Below, in pieces: positions 14,328 to 21,599 of a DNA stretch of 21,599 bases. The translations under genes were made by a program, and so were the position numbers. Numbering within the stretch: the stretch's first letter is position 1; each line of letters begins with the position of its first letter. Location of the stretch: contig NZ_JOEY01000094.1 in assembly GCF_000718165.1 (NCBI RefSeq), positions 1 to 21,599 of the forward strand, written 5' to 3'. The notes beneath the pieces are model-generated. The model was not told where the DNA came from. It did not search any database and saw only the letters and a program-made list of their open reading frames with translations. The DNA comes from Streptomyces fulvoviolaceus (GTDB lineage: Bacteria > Actinomycetota > Actinomycetes > Streptomycetales > Streptomycetaceae).

Positions 14328-15898
14328 CGGGTGCCTCCTGCGAGGAGCTGCTGCACGGCCGGGTCGGTCAGGCCGAGCAGGGCCTTCGGCCACAGGCCGG
14401 CTACGACGGTGAGGGCGACGAGCGGTGTCCAGGCCGCGAACTCGTACGTGTGGACGTCGGCGAGCCGCGGGGCTTCCTGCGACACGGCGCCCATGCAGAC
14501 GCGGCGGACCACGACGAGCATGTACGCGGCCGTCAGCAGCGTGCCGAACGCGGCGATCGCCATGAAGGTGAGGAAGGCGGGGCGGCTGAGGTCTTCGGCA
14601 GGCTTGAACGCGCCGAACAGCGCCAGCATCTCGCCCCAGAATCCGGCGAGGCCGGGCAATCCGAGTGAGGCGACGGCGGCGAAGGCGAGCAGGCCGCCGA
14701 GGCGCGGGGCCTTGCCGTACAACGCGGCGCCGGTCTCCTCTGCGAGGGCGTCCAGGTCCGTGGTGCCCGTACGGTCCTTCAGGGCGCCGACCAGGAAGAA
14801 GAGGAGGCCGGTGATGAGGCCGTGGGCGATGTTGGCGAACAGGGCGCCGTTCACGCCGGTCGGGGTCATCGTCGCGATGCCGAGCAGGACGAAGCCCATG
14901 TGACCTACGGAGGAGTACGCGATGAGGCGCTTGAGGTCGCCCTTCGCCCCCTGCTTGGCAAGGGCCAGGCAGGCCAGGGATCCGTAGATGATCCCGACGA
15001 CGGCGAAGGCGGCGAGGTAGGGCGCGAAGGTGCGGAAGCCGTCCGGAGCTACGGGAAGAAGAATCCGGACGAACCCGTACGTACCCATCTTCAGCAGGAC
15101 GCCGGCCAGCAGGACCGAGCCGACGGTCGGCGCTGCGGTGTGGGCGTCGGGCAGCCAGCTGTGCAGCGGCCACATCGGCGTCTTGACCGCGAGCCCGATC
15201 CCGATCGCCAAAACGGCGATGACCTGCACGGATGTGGTCAGCGACCGGCCGTTGTCAGTGGCGAGTGCCACCATGTCGAATGTGCCCGCCTTGAGTCCGA
15301 TCAGGAGCAGGCCGAGCAGCATGACGACGGAGCCGAGCAGCGTGAAGAGGATGAACTTCCAGGCAGCTTCGGTCCGTTGCTCACCGCCCCAGCGGGCGAT
15401 GAGGAAGTACATCGGGATGAGGACCATCTCGAAGGCGAGGAAGAAGAGAAGCAGGTCGAGGACGGCGAAGCTCGCGAGGGTGCCGGACTCGAGGACGAGC
15501 AGCAGGGCGACGAAGGCCTTCGGGGACGGGCCCGCGGGCATCTTGAAGTAGGAGTAGAGCGCGCAGAGGAAGGTCAGCAGCGCGGTCAGGACCAGAAGGG
15601 GGAGGGAGATGCCGTCGATGCCGAGGTGGATGCGCACGTCGAGTGCGGGGATCCAGCTGATGTCGGTCGTGGCCTGCATCTTCGACGGATGGTCGTGGTC
15701 GAAGCCGAGCGCGAGCACGACCGCGGCGATGAGAACCGCGCCGGTCACGGTCATGCCGTGCCGCAGGACCGCCTGCTCGGGCGATTTCCCCTTCAGCCCG
15801 GGCGGGGCCGGCAGGAGAGCGGCGGCGGCGCCGATGAGCGGGCCGACGACGACAAACGCCAGAAGGAACTGCATCACGGACTCGTTGATATCGATCAC
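14324..15898 (-). CDS. nuoM: NADH-quinone oxidoreductase subunit M
   Basis: A 524-residue antiporter-like membrane subunit. Glu157 (FEMVLIPMYFL), Lys239 (AVKTPMWPLHSWLPDAHTA) and Lys270 (LLAGVLLKMGTYG) match the conserved proton-pathway residues of NuoM. The GTG at 15898 lies six bases after the nuoL stop with GGGAG upstream; an in-frame ATG at 15874 is an alternative but has no Shine-Dalgarno. It overlaps nuoN by four bases. The length is usual for the family. Membrane arm of complex I, proton pumping. Confidence 0.95.
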   Translation of the reverse strand: MIDINESVMQFLLAFVVVGPLIGAAAALLPAPPGLKGKSPEQAVLRHGMTVTGAVLIAAVVLALGFDHDHPSKMQATTDISWIPALDVRIHLGIDGISLPLLVLTALLTFLCALYSYFKMPAGPSPKAFVALLLVLESGTLASFAVLDLLLFFLAFEMVLIPMYFLIARWGGEQRTEAAWKFILFTLLGSVVMLLGLLLIGLKAGTFDMVALATDNGRSLTTSVQVIAVLAIGIGLAVKTPMWPLHSWLPDAHTAAPTVGSVLLAGVLLKMGTYGFVRILLPVAPDGFRTFAPYLAAFAVVGIIYGSLACLALAKQGAKGDLKRLIAYSSVGHMGFVLLGIATMTPTGVNGALFANIAHGLITGLLFFLVGALKDRTGTTDLDALAEETGAALYGKAPRLGGLLAFAAVASLGLPGLAGFWGEMLALFGAFKPAEDLSRPAFLTFMAIAAFGTLLTAAYMLVVVRRVCMGAVSQEAPRLADVHTYEFAAWTPLVALTVVAGLWPKALLGLTDPAVQQLLAGGTR

Positions 15899-15904
15899 GC
15901 CTGC

Positions 15905-17899
15905 TCACGCTCCCGTGGCGACGAGGACGACGGCGACCGCGAGGACGACGGTGCCGGCGAGCAGCGCGCTCACATAGGTCTGCAGATTGCCGGTCTGGGC
16001 GCGCCGTACGGCGATGCCGAGCCAGCGGGGTAGGGCACCCGCGCCGCGTACGTAGGTCTCGACGACCTCGCGGTCGAGGAACCGGACGAGGGTGGCTCCG
16101 GCCTGGACCGGGCGGACGAACAGGGCCGTGTACACGGCGTCCAGGTGGAAGCCGCCGGCCGCGTGGCGGTGCAGCGGGCCGAGCAGGAGGCGGCCCGGGT
16201 CCGCCGGGTCGGGCGCCGAGGCCACGTCTCCGTACGCGGGAGCGTGGCTGGCGATGGCCTCGGCCTCGACTCGGGCGGCGTCGCCCTCGGGGTGGGCCGC
16301 GACCGCACCGATCGGAGAGTGGGCCGCCACCGACGCGGTGTACCGCCAGGCGCCGTAGGTGACGATGCCGCCGACCAGGGCCACGCCCGTGCCGAGGACG
16401 GAGGTGGTGAGGGTCGGAGCGAGGTCTCGGCCGTCGAACCAGTCGGGCAGCACGCGGTAGGCGAGCCCGCCGAGGGCGAGGGACGGGACGGCGAGAACCC
16501 ACAGCACCACGGTCATGGTGAGGGGCTGCCTGCCGTGGTCGGGGGCTTCGGTGCCCCTGCCACGAAAGGCCAGCAGCCACAGGCGCATCGCGTACGCGGC
16601 GGTGAGCAGGGCGGTCAGCAGGCCGGCGACGAGGATCGTCCAGCCCGCCACGCCGGGGGCGTGCTCGGTGTGGCCGGTGGCGACGTGCTCGGCGGCGCCG
16701 AGGACGGACTCCTTGGAGAAGAAGCCGCTGAAGGGCGGGATCGCGGCGAGGGCGAGGAGCGCCACGGTCATCGTCCAGTAGGCGTCGGGGACGCGGGCGC
16801 GCAGGTCGCGCATGCGGGACATGGCGGCCAGCGAGTTGGTGCCGGCGGCGTGGATGATCACGCCGGCCGCGAGGAAGAGCAGCGCCTTGAAGGCGCCGTG
16901 GGACAGGAGGTGGAAGACGGCGGCACCGCGGTCGCCGACGGCGAGGGCGCCGGTCATGTAGCCGAGCTGGCCGATCGTCGAGTAGGCGAGGACGCGCTTG
17001 ATGTCGTCCTGGGCGAGGGCGGCGAGGCCGGAGCCGACCATCGTGACGGCGGCCATGACGGCGAGGACGATCATCGCGGCCTGGGAGGCCTCGAAGACCG
17101 GGAGGAGACGGGCGATGAAGTAGACACCGGCGGCGACCATCGTCGCGGCATGGATCAGCGCGGAGACGGGTGTGGGACCCGCCATCGCGTCGGGGAGCCA
17201 GGTGTGCAGCGGGAACTGCGCCGACTTGCCCGCGACGCCCGCCAGGAGCAGCAGGGCGATGAGCGTCGGGTGGTCGAGTCCGCCGTGGGTGACGGCGCCG
17301 AGGACCGTCGTGATGCGGAAGGAGCCGGCGTCGGTGGCCAGGGCGAACAGGCCGATGAGAAAGGGGACGTCACCGAGCTTGGTCACCAGGAAGGCCTTGA
17401 TGGAGGCGGCGCGGGCCTCCGGGGTCTCCCAGTAGTGGCCGACCAGGAAGTACGAGCAGATGCCCATGATCTCCCAGCCGACCAGCAGCACGATGAGGTC
17501 GCCGGAGTAGACGACGAGCAGCATCGCGGAGGTGAAGAGGGCGACGAGAGCGGCGTAGGAGGGGTAGCGCGGGTCGTCGCGCAGGTAGCCCGTCGAGTAG
17601 ATCTGCACGCAGGTGGCGACGAAGCCGACCAGGACGGCGACGAGGGCGGCGAAGCCGTCGATGTGCAGGGCGAGTTCGATCGGGACCGAGCCGGTGGGGG
17701 TGAGTTCGGTGGCGGCGTCGACGGCCTGGTCGCCGCCTTGGCGTACGGCGATCACTGCGGCCAGCACGAGGGCGGCGAGGGTGGGCAGGACGGCGAGCGG
17801 GCGGACGAAGCCGGGGGCCGTGCGGCCCAGGAGCAGGCCGGCCGCGGCGCCCAGGAACGGAAGGAGGGGGACGAGGACGGCGAGGGTGGTCGTGGTCAC
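15905..17899 (-). CDS. nuoL: NADH-quinone oxidoreductase subunit L
   Basis: A 664-residue subunit, the distal antiporter-like protein of the membrane arm. Glu143 ([19 protein letters not shown]) and Lys225 ([19 protein letters not shown]), followed by [20 protein letters not shown] (241-260), are the conserved proton-channel signatures, and [15 protein letters not shown] marks the later channel helix. A hydrophilic stretch (roughly 540-585, rich in Ala, Glu and Asp) interrupts the C-terminal region before the last membrane segment, where the long lateral helix lies in complex I. The GTG start at 17899 overlaps the nuoK stop by four bases (GTGA), indicating coupled translation. Confidence 0.95.
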   Translation of the reverse strand: MTTTTLAVLVPLLPFLGAAAGLLLGRTAPGFVRPLAVLPTLAALVLAAVIAVRQGGDQAVDAATELTPTGSVPIELALHIDGFAALVAVLVGFVATCVQIYSTGYLRDDPRYPSYAALVALFTSAMLLVVYSGDLIVLLVGWEIMGICSYFLVGHYWETPEARAASIKAFLVTKLGDVPFLIGLFALATDAGSFRITTVLGAVTHGGLDHPTLIALLLLAGVAGKSAQFPLHTWLPDAMAGPTPVSALIHAATMVAAGVYFIARLLPVFEASQAAMIVLAVMAAVTMVGSGLAALAQDDIKRVLAYSTIGQLGYMTGALAVGDRGAAVFHLLSHGAFKALLFLAAGVIIHAAGTNSLAAMSRMRDLRARVPDAYWTMTVALLALAAIPPFSGFFSKESVLGAAEHVATGHTEHAPGVAGWTILVAGLLTALLTAAYAMRLWLLAFRGRGTEAPDHGRQPLTMTVVLWVLAVPSLALGGLAYRVLPDWFDGRDLAPTLTTSVLGTGVALVGGIVTYGAWRYTASVAAHSPIGAVAAHPEGDAARVEAEAIASHAPAYGDVASAPDPADPGRLLLGPLHRHAAGGFHLDAVYTALFVRPVQAGATLVRFLDREVVETYVRGAGALPRWLGIAVRRAQTGNLQTYVSALLAGTVVLAVAVVLVATGA

Positions 17900-18294
17900 G
17901 CGGTGGCCTCAGCCTTCCCGGTCCGGTCGGCCTGCTCGGCCGTGCGGGCGTCGCTGTCGGGGCCGTCGGTCTCGTGGCCCTCGGCGGTGTCGCGGAGCTT
18001 GTCGATGTCGGCGGTACCGCGGTTGCGGTGGACGGCCAGGACGATCGCCAGTCCGATGCCGATCTCGGCGGCGGCGATGGCGATGGTGAACAGGGTCAGT
18101 GCCTGGCCGGAGTGCAGGGTCTCCTCGGCGGCCTTGCTGAGCCAGACGTCGAAGGCGACCAGGTTGAGGTTGACGGCGTTGAGCATCACCTCGACCGACA
18201 TCAGGACCAGGATCGCGTTGCGGCGGGCGAGGACGCCGTAGAGGCCGGTGCAGAAGAGGAGGGTGGAGAGGACGGCGGGATAGGCGAGGTGCAT
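17896..18294 (-). CDS. nuoK: NADH-quinone oxidoreductase subunit K with C-terminal tail
   Basis: A 132-residue membrane subunit with three transmembrane helices. The two buried glutamates of NuoK are present, Glu35 ([18 protein letters not shown]) and Glu77 ([15 protein letters not shown]). NuoK proteins are usually about 100 residues. Here residues about 92-132 form an extra hydrophilic Asp/Glu/Thr-rich tail with no obvious fold. The ATG at 18294 shares one base with the nuoJ stop (TGATG). Part of the proton pathway linking the quinone site to the antiporter-like subunits. Confidence 0.94.
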   Translation of the reverse strand: MHLAYPAVLSTLLFCTGLYGVLARRNAILVLMSVEVMLNAVNLNLVAFDVWLSKAAEETLHSGQALTLFTIAIAAAEIGIGLAIVLAVHRNRGTADIDKLRDTAEGHETDGPDSDARTAEQADRTGKAEATA

Positions 18295-19010
18295 CAGCGG
18301 CCGCCTTCCTGCTCGGCCGACTCAGTTCCCTTGACCGACCCATTTCGCTCGACCGGGTGATTGCGGGAATCCGGGACGGATGGGGAACTACCGGTCGCGG
18401 GTCGGGAGTTCACAGGGGGAGAGCTCTTCTCCGTCTTCGCCTTGCGAGACAGGACGATGGCGCCGACCAGGGCCGCGAGGAGCAGGACGGAGAGGGCCTC
18501 GAAGGGGAGGACCCAGTTCTGGAAGAGGCTCGCGCCGGTGGCCTCGGTGGAGCCGGCGGCGGGGCCGCCCAGGTCGATCCAGGTCGCGCGGAAGGCGTCG
18601 ACGACGACCCAGACCAGGGCGGCAGCGGCGGCGACGGCCACGGCGAGGGCGGCCCACCGGTTGCCGGAGTCGGCGTCCGGGGAGCGGCCGATCGGGGCCT
18701 TGGTGAGCATCAGACCGAACAGAAGGAGGACGACGACGGAACCGACGTAGATGAGGACCTGCACCCAGGCGATGAACTCGGCGGTGAGCAGGAGGTACTC
18801 GACGGCGATGCCGCCGAGGGTCACCACCAGCCACAGGGCGGCGTGCACCAACTGCTTGGTGGTGACGGTGACCAGTGCGGCGCCGAAGGTGACCAGGCCG
18901 ACGAGGAGGAAGGCGATCTCGACGCCGGTCGGGGAGAGGAAGCCGTGGGACTCGGCGGCGGCCGTGGTCATGGAGTGCGCTGCCGTCGCGGCGGCTGCGG
19001 CGGGGCTCAC
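18294..19010 (-). CDS. nuoJ: NADH-quinone oxidoreductase subunit J with C-terminal tail
   Basis: A 238-residue membrane subunit with five hydrophobic segments. The conserved helix [26 protein letters not shown] (77-102) carries the Tyr-Val-Gly that forms the pi-bulge in NuoJ. Residues about 189-238 are a hydrophilic Ser/Pro/Asn-rich tail. The GTG at 19010 overlaps the nuoI stop by four bases (GTGA); an in-frame ATG at 18971 would remove 13 Ala-rich residues and is also possible. Membrane arm of complex I. Confidence 0.93.
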   Translation of the reverse strand: MSPAAAAATAAHSMTTAAAESHGFLSPTGVEIAFLLVGLVTFGAALVTVTTKQLVHAALWLVVTLGGIAVEYLLLTAEFIAWVQVLIYVGSVVVLLLFGLMLTKAPIGRSPDADSGNRWAALAVAVAAAAALVWVVVDAFRATWIDLGGPAAGSTEATGASLFQNWVLPFEALSVLLLAALVGAIVLSRKAKTEKSSPPVNSRPATGSSPSVPDSRNHPVERNGSVKGTESAEQEGGR

Positions 19011-19753
19011 GAATCTCCCTCCTGTGGCTTCGGGGCGGGATCGGTGCTCGGCTTCTGAACGGGGCCGGGCTCGGCCGCCGGCTCAGAGGCGGGACCGGGC
19101 GCGGGCGGCTTCGGGGCGGGGCCGGGCGCGGGGTCGGTGTTCGGGTTCTGGGCGGAGCCGGGCTCGACCGCCGGCTTCGGGGCGGGGCCGGGGGCAGGAC
19201 CAGGCGTGGGTTCGGCCACCGGCTCGGCCTGGGCCGCGGCGAGCTTCTCCGCACTCTTGCGGGCGGCAGCGATCTCCTTCGGTTCCTCCGCGCCGGGGTC
19301 GAGGGCAGGCGGGGCCGGGACGGTCCACATCCACTCGCGGAGCTTGTCGCGTTCGTGGGTGAGCTCGCGAATGTCGGTCTCGGCGTACTCGAACTCCGGG
19401 GACCAGAACAGGGCGTCGAAAGGGCAGACCTCGATGCAGATACCGCAGTACATGCACAGGGAGAAGTCGATGGCGAAGCGGTCGAGGACGTTGCGGCTGC
19501 GCTCGCGGCCGCCGGGGACCGCCGCCGGGACCGTCTCCTTGTGGGAGTCGATGTAGATGCACCAGTCGGGGCACTCACGGGCGCACAGCATGCAGACCGT
19601 GCAGTTCTCCTCGAACAGGCCGATGACGCCGCGGGTGCGGGGCGGGAGGTCGGGCTGGACCTCCGGGTACTGCTCGGTGACGGACTTCCTCGTCATCGTG
19701 CGGAGGGTGACGGCCAGACCTTTGGCCAGGCCGGAGCCAGGAATGGGGGCCAT
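19007..19753 (-). CDS. nuoI: NADH-quinone oxidoreductase subunit I with Pro/Ala-rich tail
   Basis: A 248-residue iron-sulphur subunit. Two 4Fe-4S ferredoxin motifs are complete: Cys51, 54, 57, 61 ([12 protein letters not shown]) and Cys100, 103, 106, 110 ([12 protein letters not shown]), expected to hold clusters N6a and N6b that pass electrons to the quinone site. An extra Cys65 follows the first motif. Typical NuoI proteins end near residue 165-210. Here residues about 150-248 are a Pro/Ala/Glu-rich extension with a 31-residue imperfect repeat ([14 protein letters not shown] at about 197, [14 protein letters not shown] at about 228). The ATG at 19753 lies two bases after the nuoH stop. The tail is probably disordered and on the cytoplasmic side; its role is unknown. 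Confidence 0.94.
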   Translation of the reverse strand: MAPIPGSGLAKGLAVTLRTMTRKSVTEQYPEVQPDLPPRTRGVIGLFEENCTVCMLCARECPDWCIYIDSHKETVPAAVPGGRERSRNVLDRFAIDFSLCMYCGICIEVCPFDALFWSPEFEYAETDIRELTHERDKLREWMWTVPAPPALDPGAEEPKEIAAARKSAEKLAAAQAEPVAEPTPGPAPGPAPKPAVEPGSAQNPNTDPAPGPAPKPPAPGPASEPAAEPGPVQKPSTDPAPKPQEGDS

Positions 19754-19755
19754 AG

Positions 19756-20724
19756 CTACTGGATCACCACCTTGACGATGCCGGTGAGGGCGATCTGGGC
19801 GAGGGAGAGGGGGACGAGGAGGGTCCAGGAGAGCCTCTGGAGCTGGTCCTCGCGCAGGCGGGGGTAGGTGACGCGGAGCCAGATCACGATGAAGGCGAGA
19901 ACGGCCGCCTTCAGGAGGGTCCAGACCCAGCCCAGGCCGTCGGCACCCCAGGGGCCGTGCCAGCCGCCCAGGAAGAGGACGGTGGTCAGGCCGCACAGGA
20001 CGATGATTCCGGCGTACTCGGCGAGGAGGAACAACGCGAAGCGGAGGCCGGTGTACTCGGTGTAGGCGCCGAAGATGATCTCCGAGTCGGCGACGGGCAT
20101 GTCGAACGGGGGGCGCTGGAGCTCGGCCAGGCCGGCCACGAAGAAGACGATCGCGCCGACGATCTGCCAGGGCAGCCACCACCACTCGAAGGCGTCGAGG
20201 ATGCCGGGGAGGGAGACCGTCCCGGCTGCCATCGCCACCGAGGCGGCGGTGAGGAGCATCGGGAGTTCGTAGGCGAGGAGCTGGGCGGCGGTGCGGAGGC
20301 CGCCGAGGAGGGAGAACTTGTTGGCGGAGGCCCAGCCGGCCATGAGCGAGCCGAGGACGCCCACGCCCATGACGGCGAGGACGAAGAAGACGCCCGCGTC
20401 GATGACCTCGCCGACGGCGCCCTCGCCGGGGCCGATGGGGATGGCGAGGAGGACCAGGAGGTACGGGAGGAGGGCCACTGCGGGGGCGAGTTGGAAGATA
20501 CGGCGGTCCGCGCCCGCGGGCACGACGTCTTCCTTCTGCGCGAACTTCACGCCGTCCGCCACGAGTTGGGCCCAGCCGTGGAAGCCGCCGGCGTACATCG
20601 GGCCGAGGCGGCCCTGCATGTGGGCCATGACCTTGTGTTCGGTCTGACCGACGATCAGGGGGAAGGTGAGGAAGACGACGAAGACGATCAGGAGTCGCAG
20701 GGCGACGTCGAGAGCGTCGTTCAC
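19756..20724 (-). CDS. nuoH: NADH-quinone oxidoreductase subunit H, divergent type
   Basis: A 322-residue membrane subunit with about eight helices that forms the quinone-entry and proton-input region of complex [16 protein letters not shown] (55-69) and [20 protein letters not shown] (204-223) followed by [14 protein letters not shown] are the NuoH signatures, with acidic residues of the E-channel retained. The first cytoplasmic loop reads [14 protein letters not shown] (38-51), where most NuoH proteins have the GPNxxGPxG pattern, so the quinone-binding loop is unusual. The GTG at 20724 overlaps the preceding stop by four bases (GTGA). The divergence supports a second, specialised nuo cluster. 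Confidence 0.94.
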   Translation of the reverse strand: MNDALDVALRLLIVFVVFLTFPLIVGQTEHKVMAHMQGRLGPMYAGGFHGWAQLVADGVKFAQKEDVVPAGADRRIFQLAPAVALLPYLLVLLAIPIGPGEGAVGEVIDAGVFFVLAVMGVGVLGSLMAGWASANKFSLLGGLRTAAQLLAYELPMLLTAASVAMAAGTVSLPGILDAFEWWWLPWQIVGAIVFFVAGLAELQRPPFDMPVADSEIIFGAYTEYTGLRFALFLLAEYAGIIVLCGLTTVLFLGGWHGPWGADGLGWVWTLLKAAVLAFIVIWLRVTYPRLREDQLQRLSWTLLVPLSLAQIALTGIVKVVIQ

Positions 20725-21599
20725 TGCGGGCCTCCTGCGGGGTCTTCGGGGGTCTGGTTCCGGGTGGAGCCGTGGTCGGGCTCGGGTTCGGATGGTTCGG
20801 ATTCGGGATCCGGGGCCTCTTCGGAGGCGGAGGGTGCAGGGGGTACAGGAGGTGCCTTCTCGGGCTGCGGATCGGCCTCGGGACTCGGGGCCGGTTCGTC
20901 GGGCTCGAAGGCCGGGCGGGCGTGGTGCCAGGGGGCGTCCGGGCTGCGCGGGGCCGTGGCCGGCTTCCGGGTGGTGTCCTCGGTGGGTGAGGGTGTCCCG
21001 GCTTCGGCCGTGTCGTCGGTCGGCGTCGCCGGGTCGGTCGCGGCGCGCTGGCTCGCGGAGCCCTGCGAGGTGCTTCGGGACCGACGGGGGCCGGCGGGGG
21101 TGGCAGGGGTGGTACCCGTCTCGGTGCGCTGCGACGCCGAGCCCTGGCTCACGCTGCGGGCCCGGCGCCCGGCAACCGGGGCATCGGTGGCCGGGACGTC
21201 GGTGGCCGGGGCAGGAGCGGCGCTCGCCGGAGACTCGGTGGCGCCTTCGGGAGACTCCGAAGTACCCGCCGGGGACGGCGCGTTGGCGGCCGGTGGCGTC
21301 GAGTCTCCCGTCGGGGACTCAGACGCCGTGGGCGTCTGGCCGGCCGAACCCTCCGCCACTGTACGCGCGCGACGTGGACCGGCAGCAGGCGTTCCGGCAG
21401 CCGCCCCGGACGCCCCCACAGCCCCAGACACCTCCGCCCCGGACGCGCCCACAGCCCCAGACGCCTCCGTCTGGCTCGCCGAACCCCCCGCCGCCGTACG
21501 CGCCCGACGCGGACCGGCAGCAGGCGTCCCGGCAGCCGCCCCGGACGCCCCCACAGCCCCAGACGCTCCCGCCCCGGACACCCCCGCAGCCCCAGACAC
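20721..21599 (-). CDS. C-terminal low-complexity part of the gene upstream of nuoH
   Basis: An open frame of 292 residues that enters from the right edge and ends four bases into nuoH, so it is translationally coupled. It is rich in Ala, Gly, Ser, Pro and acidic residues and shows no fold. A motif, RR-x-R-(S/T)-x-x-x-G-S-A-x-Q, recurs four times (window residues 31, 76, 145 and 172). The first two copies lie in 45-residue duplicated blocks. A conserved-looking [15 protein letters not shown] precedes the acidic, Pro-rich end. By position it would be the tail of NuoC, NuoD or, in a canonical operon, NuoG; none of their catalytic domains is in the window. Codon-position GC bias, the coupling and the continued open frame support coding. 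The true start lies off the window. Confidence 0.7.
   Translation of the reverse strand: MSGAAGVSGAGASGAVGASGAAAGTPAAGPRRARTAAGGSASQTEASGAVGASGAEVSGAVGASGAAAGTPAAGPRRARTVAEGSAGQTPTASESPTGDSTPPAANAPSPAGTSESPEGATESPASAAPAPATDVPATDAPVAGRRARSVSQGSASQRTETGTTPATPAGPRRSRSTSQGSASQRAATDPATPTDDTAEAGTPSPTEDTTRKPATAPRSPDAPWHHARPAFEPDEPAPSPEADPQPEKAPPVPPAPSASEEAPDPESEPSEPEPDHGSTRNQTPEDPAGGPQ
21361..21564 (-). repeat. 135-bp direct duplication within the upstream gene
   Basis: The 69 bases at 21361-21429 recur at 21496-21564 with only a few mismatches, a period of 135 bases (45 codons). The duplication keeps frame and encodes the Ala/Gly-rich block ending in GPRRART. Shorter Ala-Gly-Ser repeats continue between the copies. 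Confidence 0.85.

Noticed and set aside
12669..14903. A 744-codon plus-strand frame opposite nuoN and nuoM
   Set aside because: Same reason: antisense to recognised genes, biased composition, no fold.
16145..18241. A 698-codon plus-strand frame opposite nuoL and nuoK
   Set aside because: Shadow of GC-rich codon bias. Its peptide is a Gly/Glu/Asp/Arg-rich string with no domain, and the opposite strand carries clear nuo subunits.
20721..21599. Frameshifted or degenerate end of an upstream nuo gene
   Set aside because: The frame stays open to a stop that overlaps the nuoH start in the usual GTGA manner, and the internal repeats keep frame, so an intact low-complexity tail is more likely.

Overview
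The window reads as chromosomal DNA of a Streptomyces-type actinomycete. It is very GC-rich, uses many GTG starts, has tightly overlapping operons, and carries a YajQ / tRNA-Tyr / HtpX / nuo gene order that I recognise from Streptomyces chromosomes (from memory, no search run). I see no transposase, integrase, phage gene, rRNA or CRISPR array.

Layout, left to right. 1-326: non-coding, with a long inverted repeat, a terminator-like hairpin and a dispersed Streptomyces-type repeat. 327-1366 (+): a two-gene unit, an atypical SDR oxidoreductase and a SnoaL-like protein, converging on a small Cys-rich protein (-). 1593-1966: divergent intergenic region with a 15-bp tandem repeat and a MarR/TetR-like operator inside a promoter. 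1967-5658 (+): a 14-TM MFS exporter carrying three C-terminal carboxypeptidase-regulatory-like beta-sandwich domains. After it come a 49-bp tandem repeat array of hairpin-like units and then a YceI-family gene that itself starts with the same kind of beta-sandwich domain. 5776-6456 (-): an isochorismatase-like cysteine hydrolase. 6700-6781 (-): tRNA-Tyr(GTA) with its terminator. 7004-7492 (+): yajQ, ending at a strong bidirectional terminator shared with a GlsB/YeaQ membrane protein (-). 8060-9304 (+): an APC-family permease. 9491-11348 (-): two immunity-type proteins, a SUKH (SMI1/KNR4) protein and a barstar-domain protein. The barstar gene lies just downstream of yccF and htpX and may share their transcript.

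12795-21599 (-) is a nuo (respiratory complex I) segment transcribed leftward: a partial upstream gene, then nuoH-I-J-K-L-M-N. Most junctions overlap by 1 or 4 nt and the others are gaps of 2 and 6 nt, so the whole block should be one polycistronic, translationally coupled unit. The subunits are divergent: NuoH lacks the usual GPNxxGPxG loop sequence. NuoI, J and K and the upstream protein carry long hydrophilic Pro/Ala/Glu-rich tails. Together with htpX following nuoN, this suggests the second, NADH-module-less nuo cluster of streptomycetes rather than the canonical 14-gene operon. The genes that would prove this lie beyond the right edge.

The least explained signals are the 49-bp hairpin array between the exporter and YceI genes, the beta-sandwich domain shared by those two neighbours, the RRxR-GSASQ repeats in the protein upstream of nuoH, and the SUKH/barstar immunity pair without a visible toxin.
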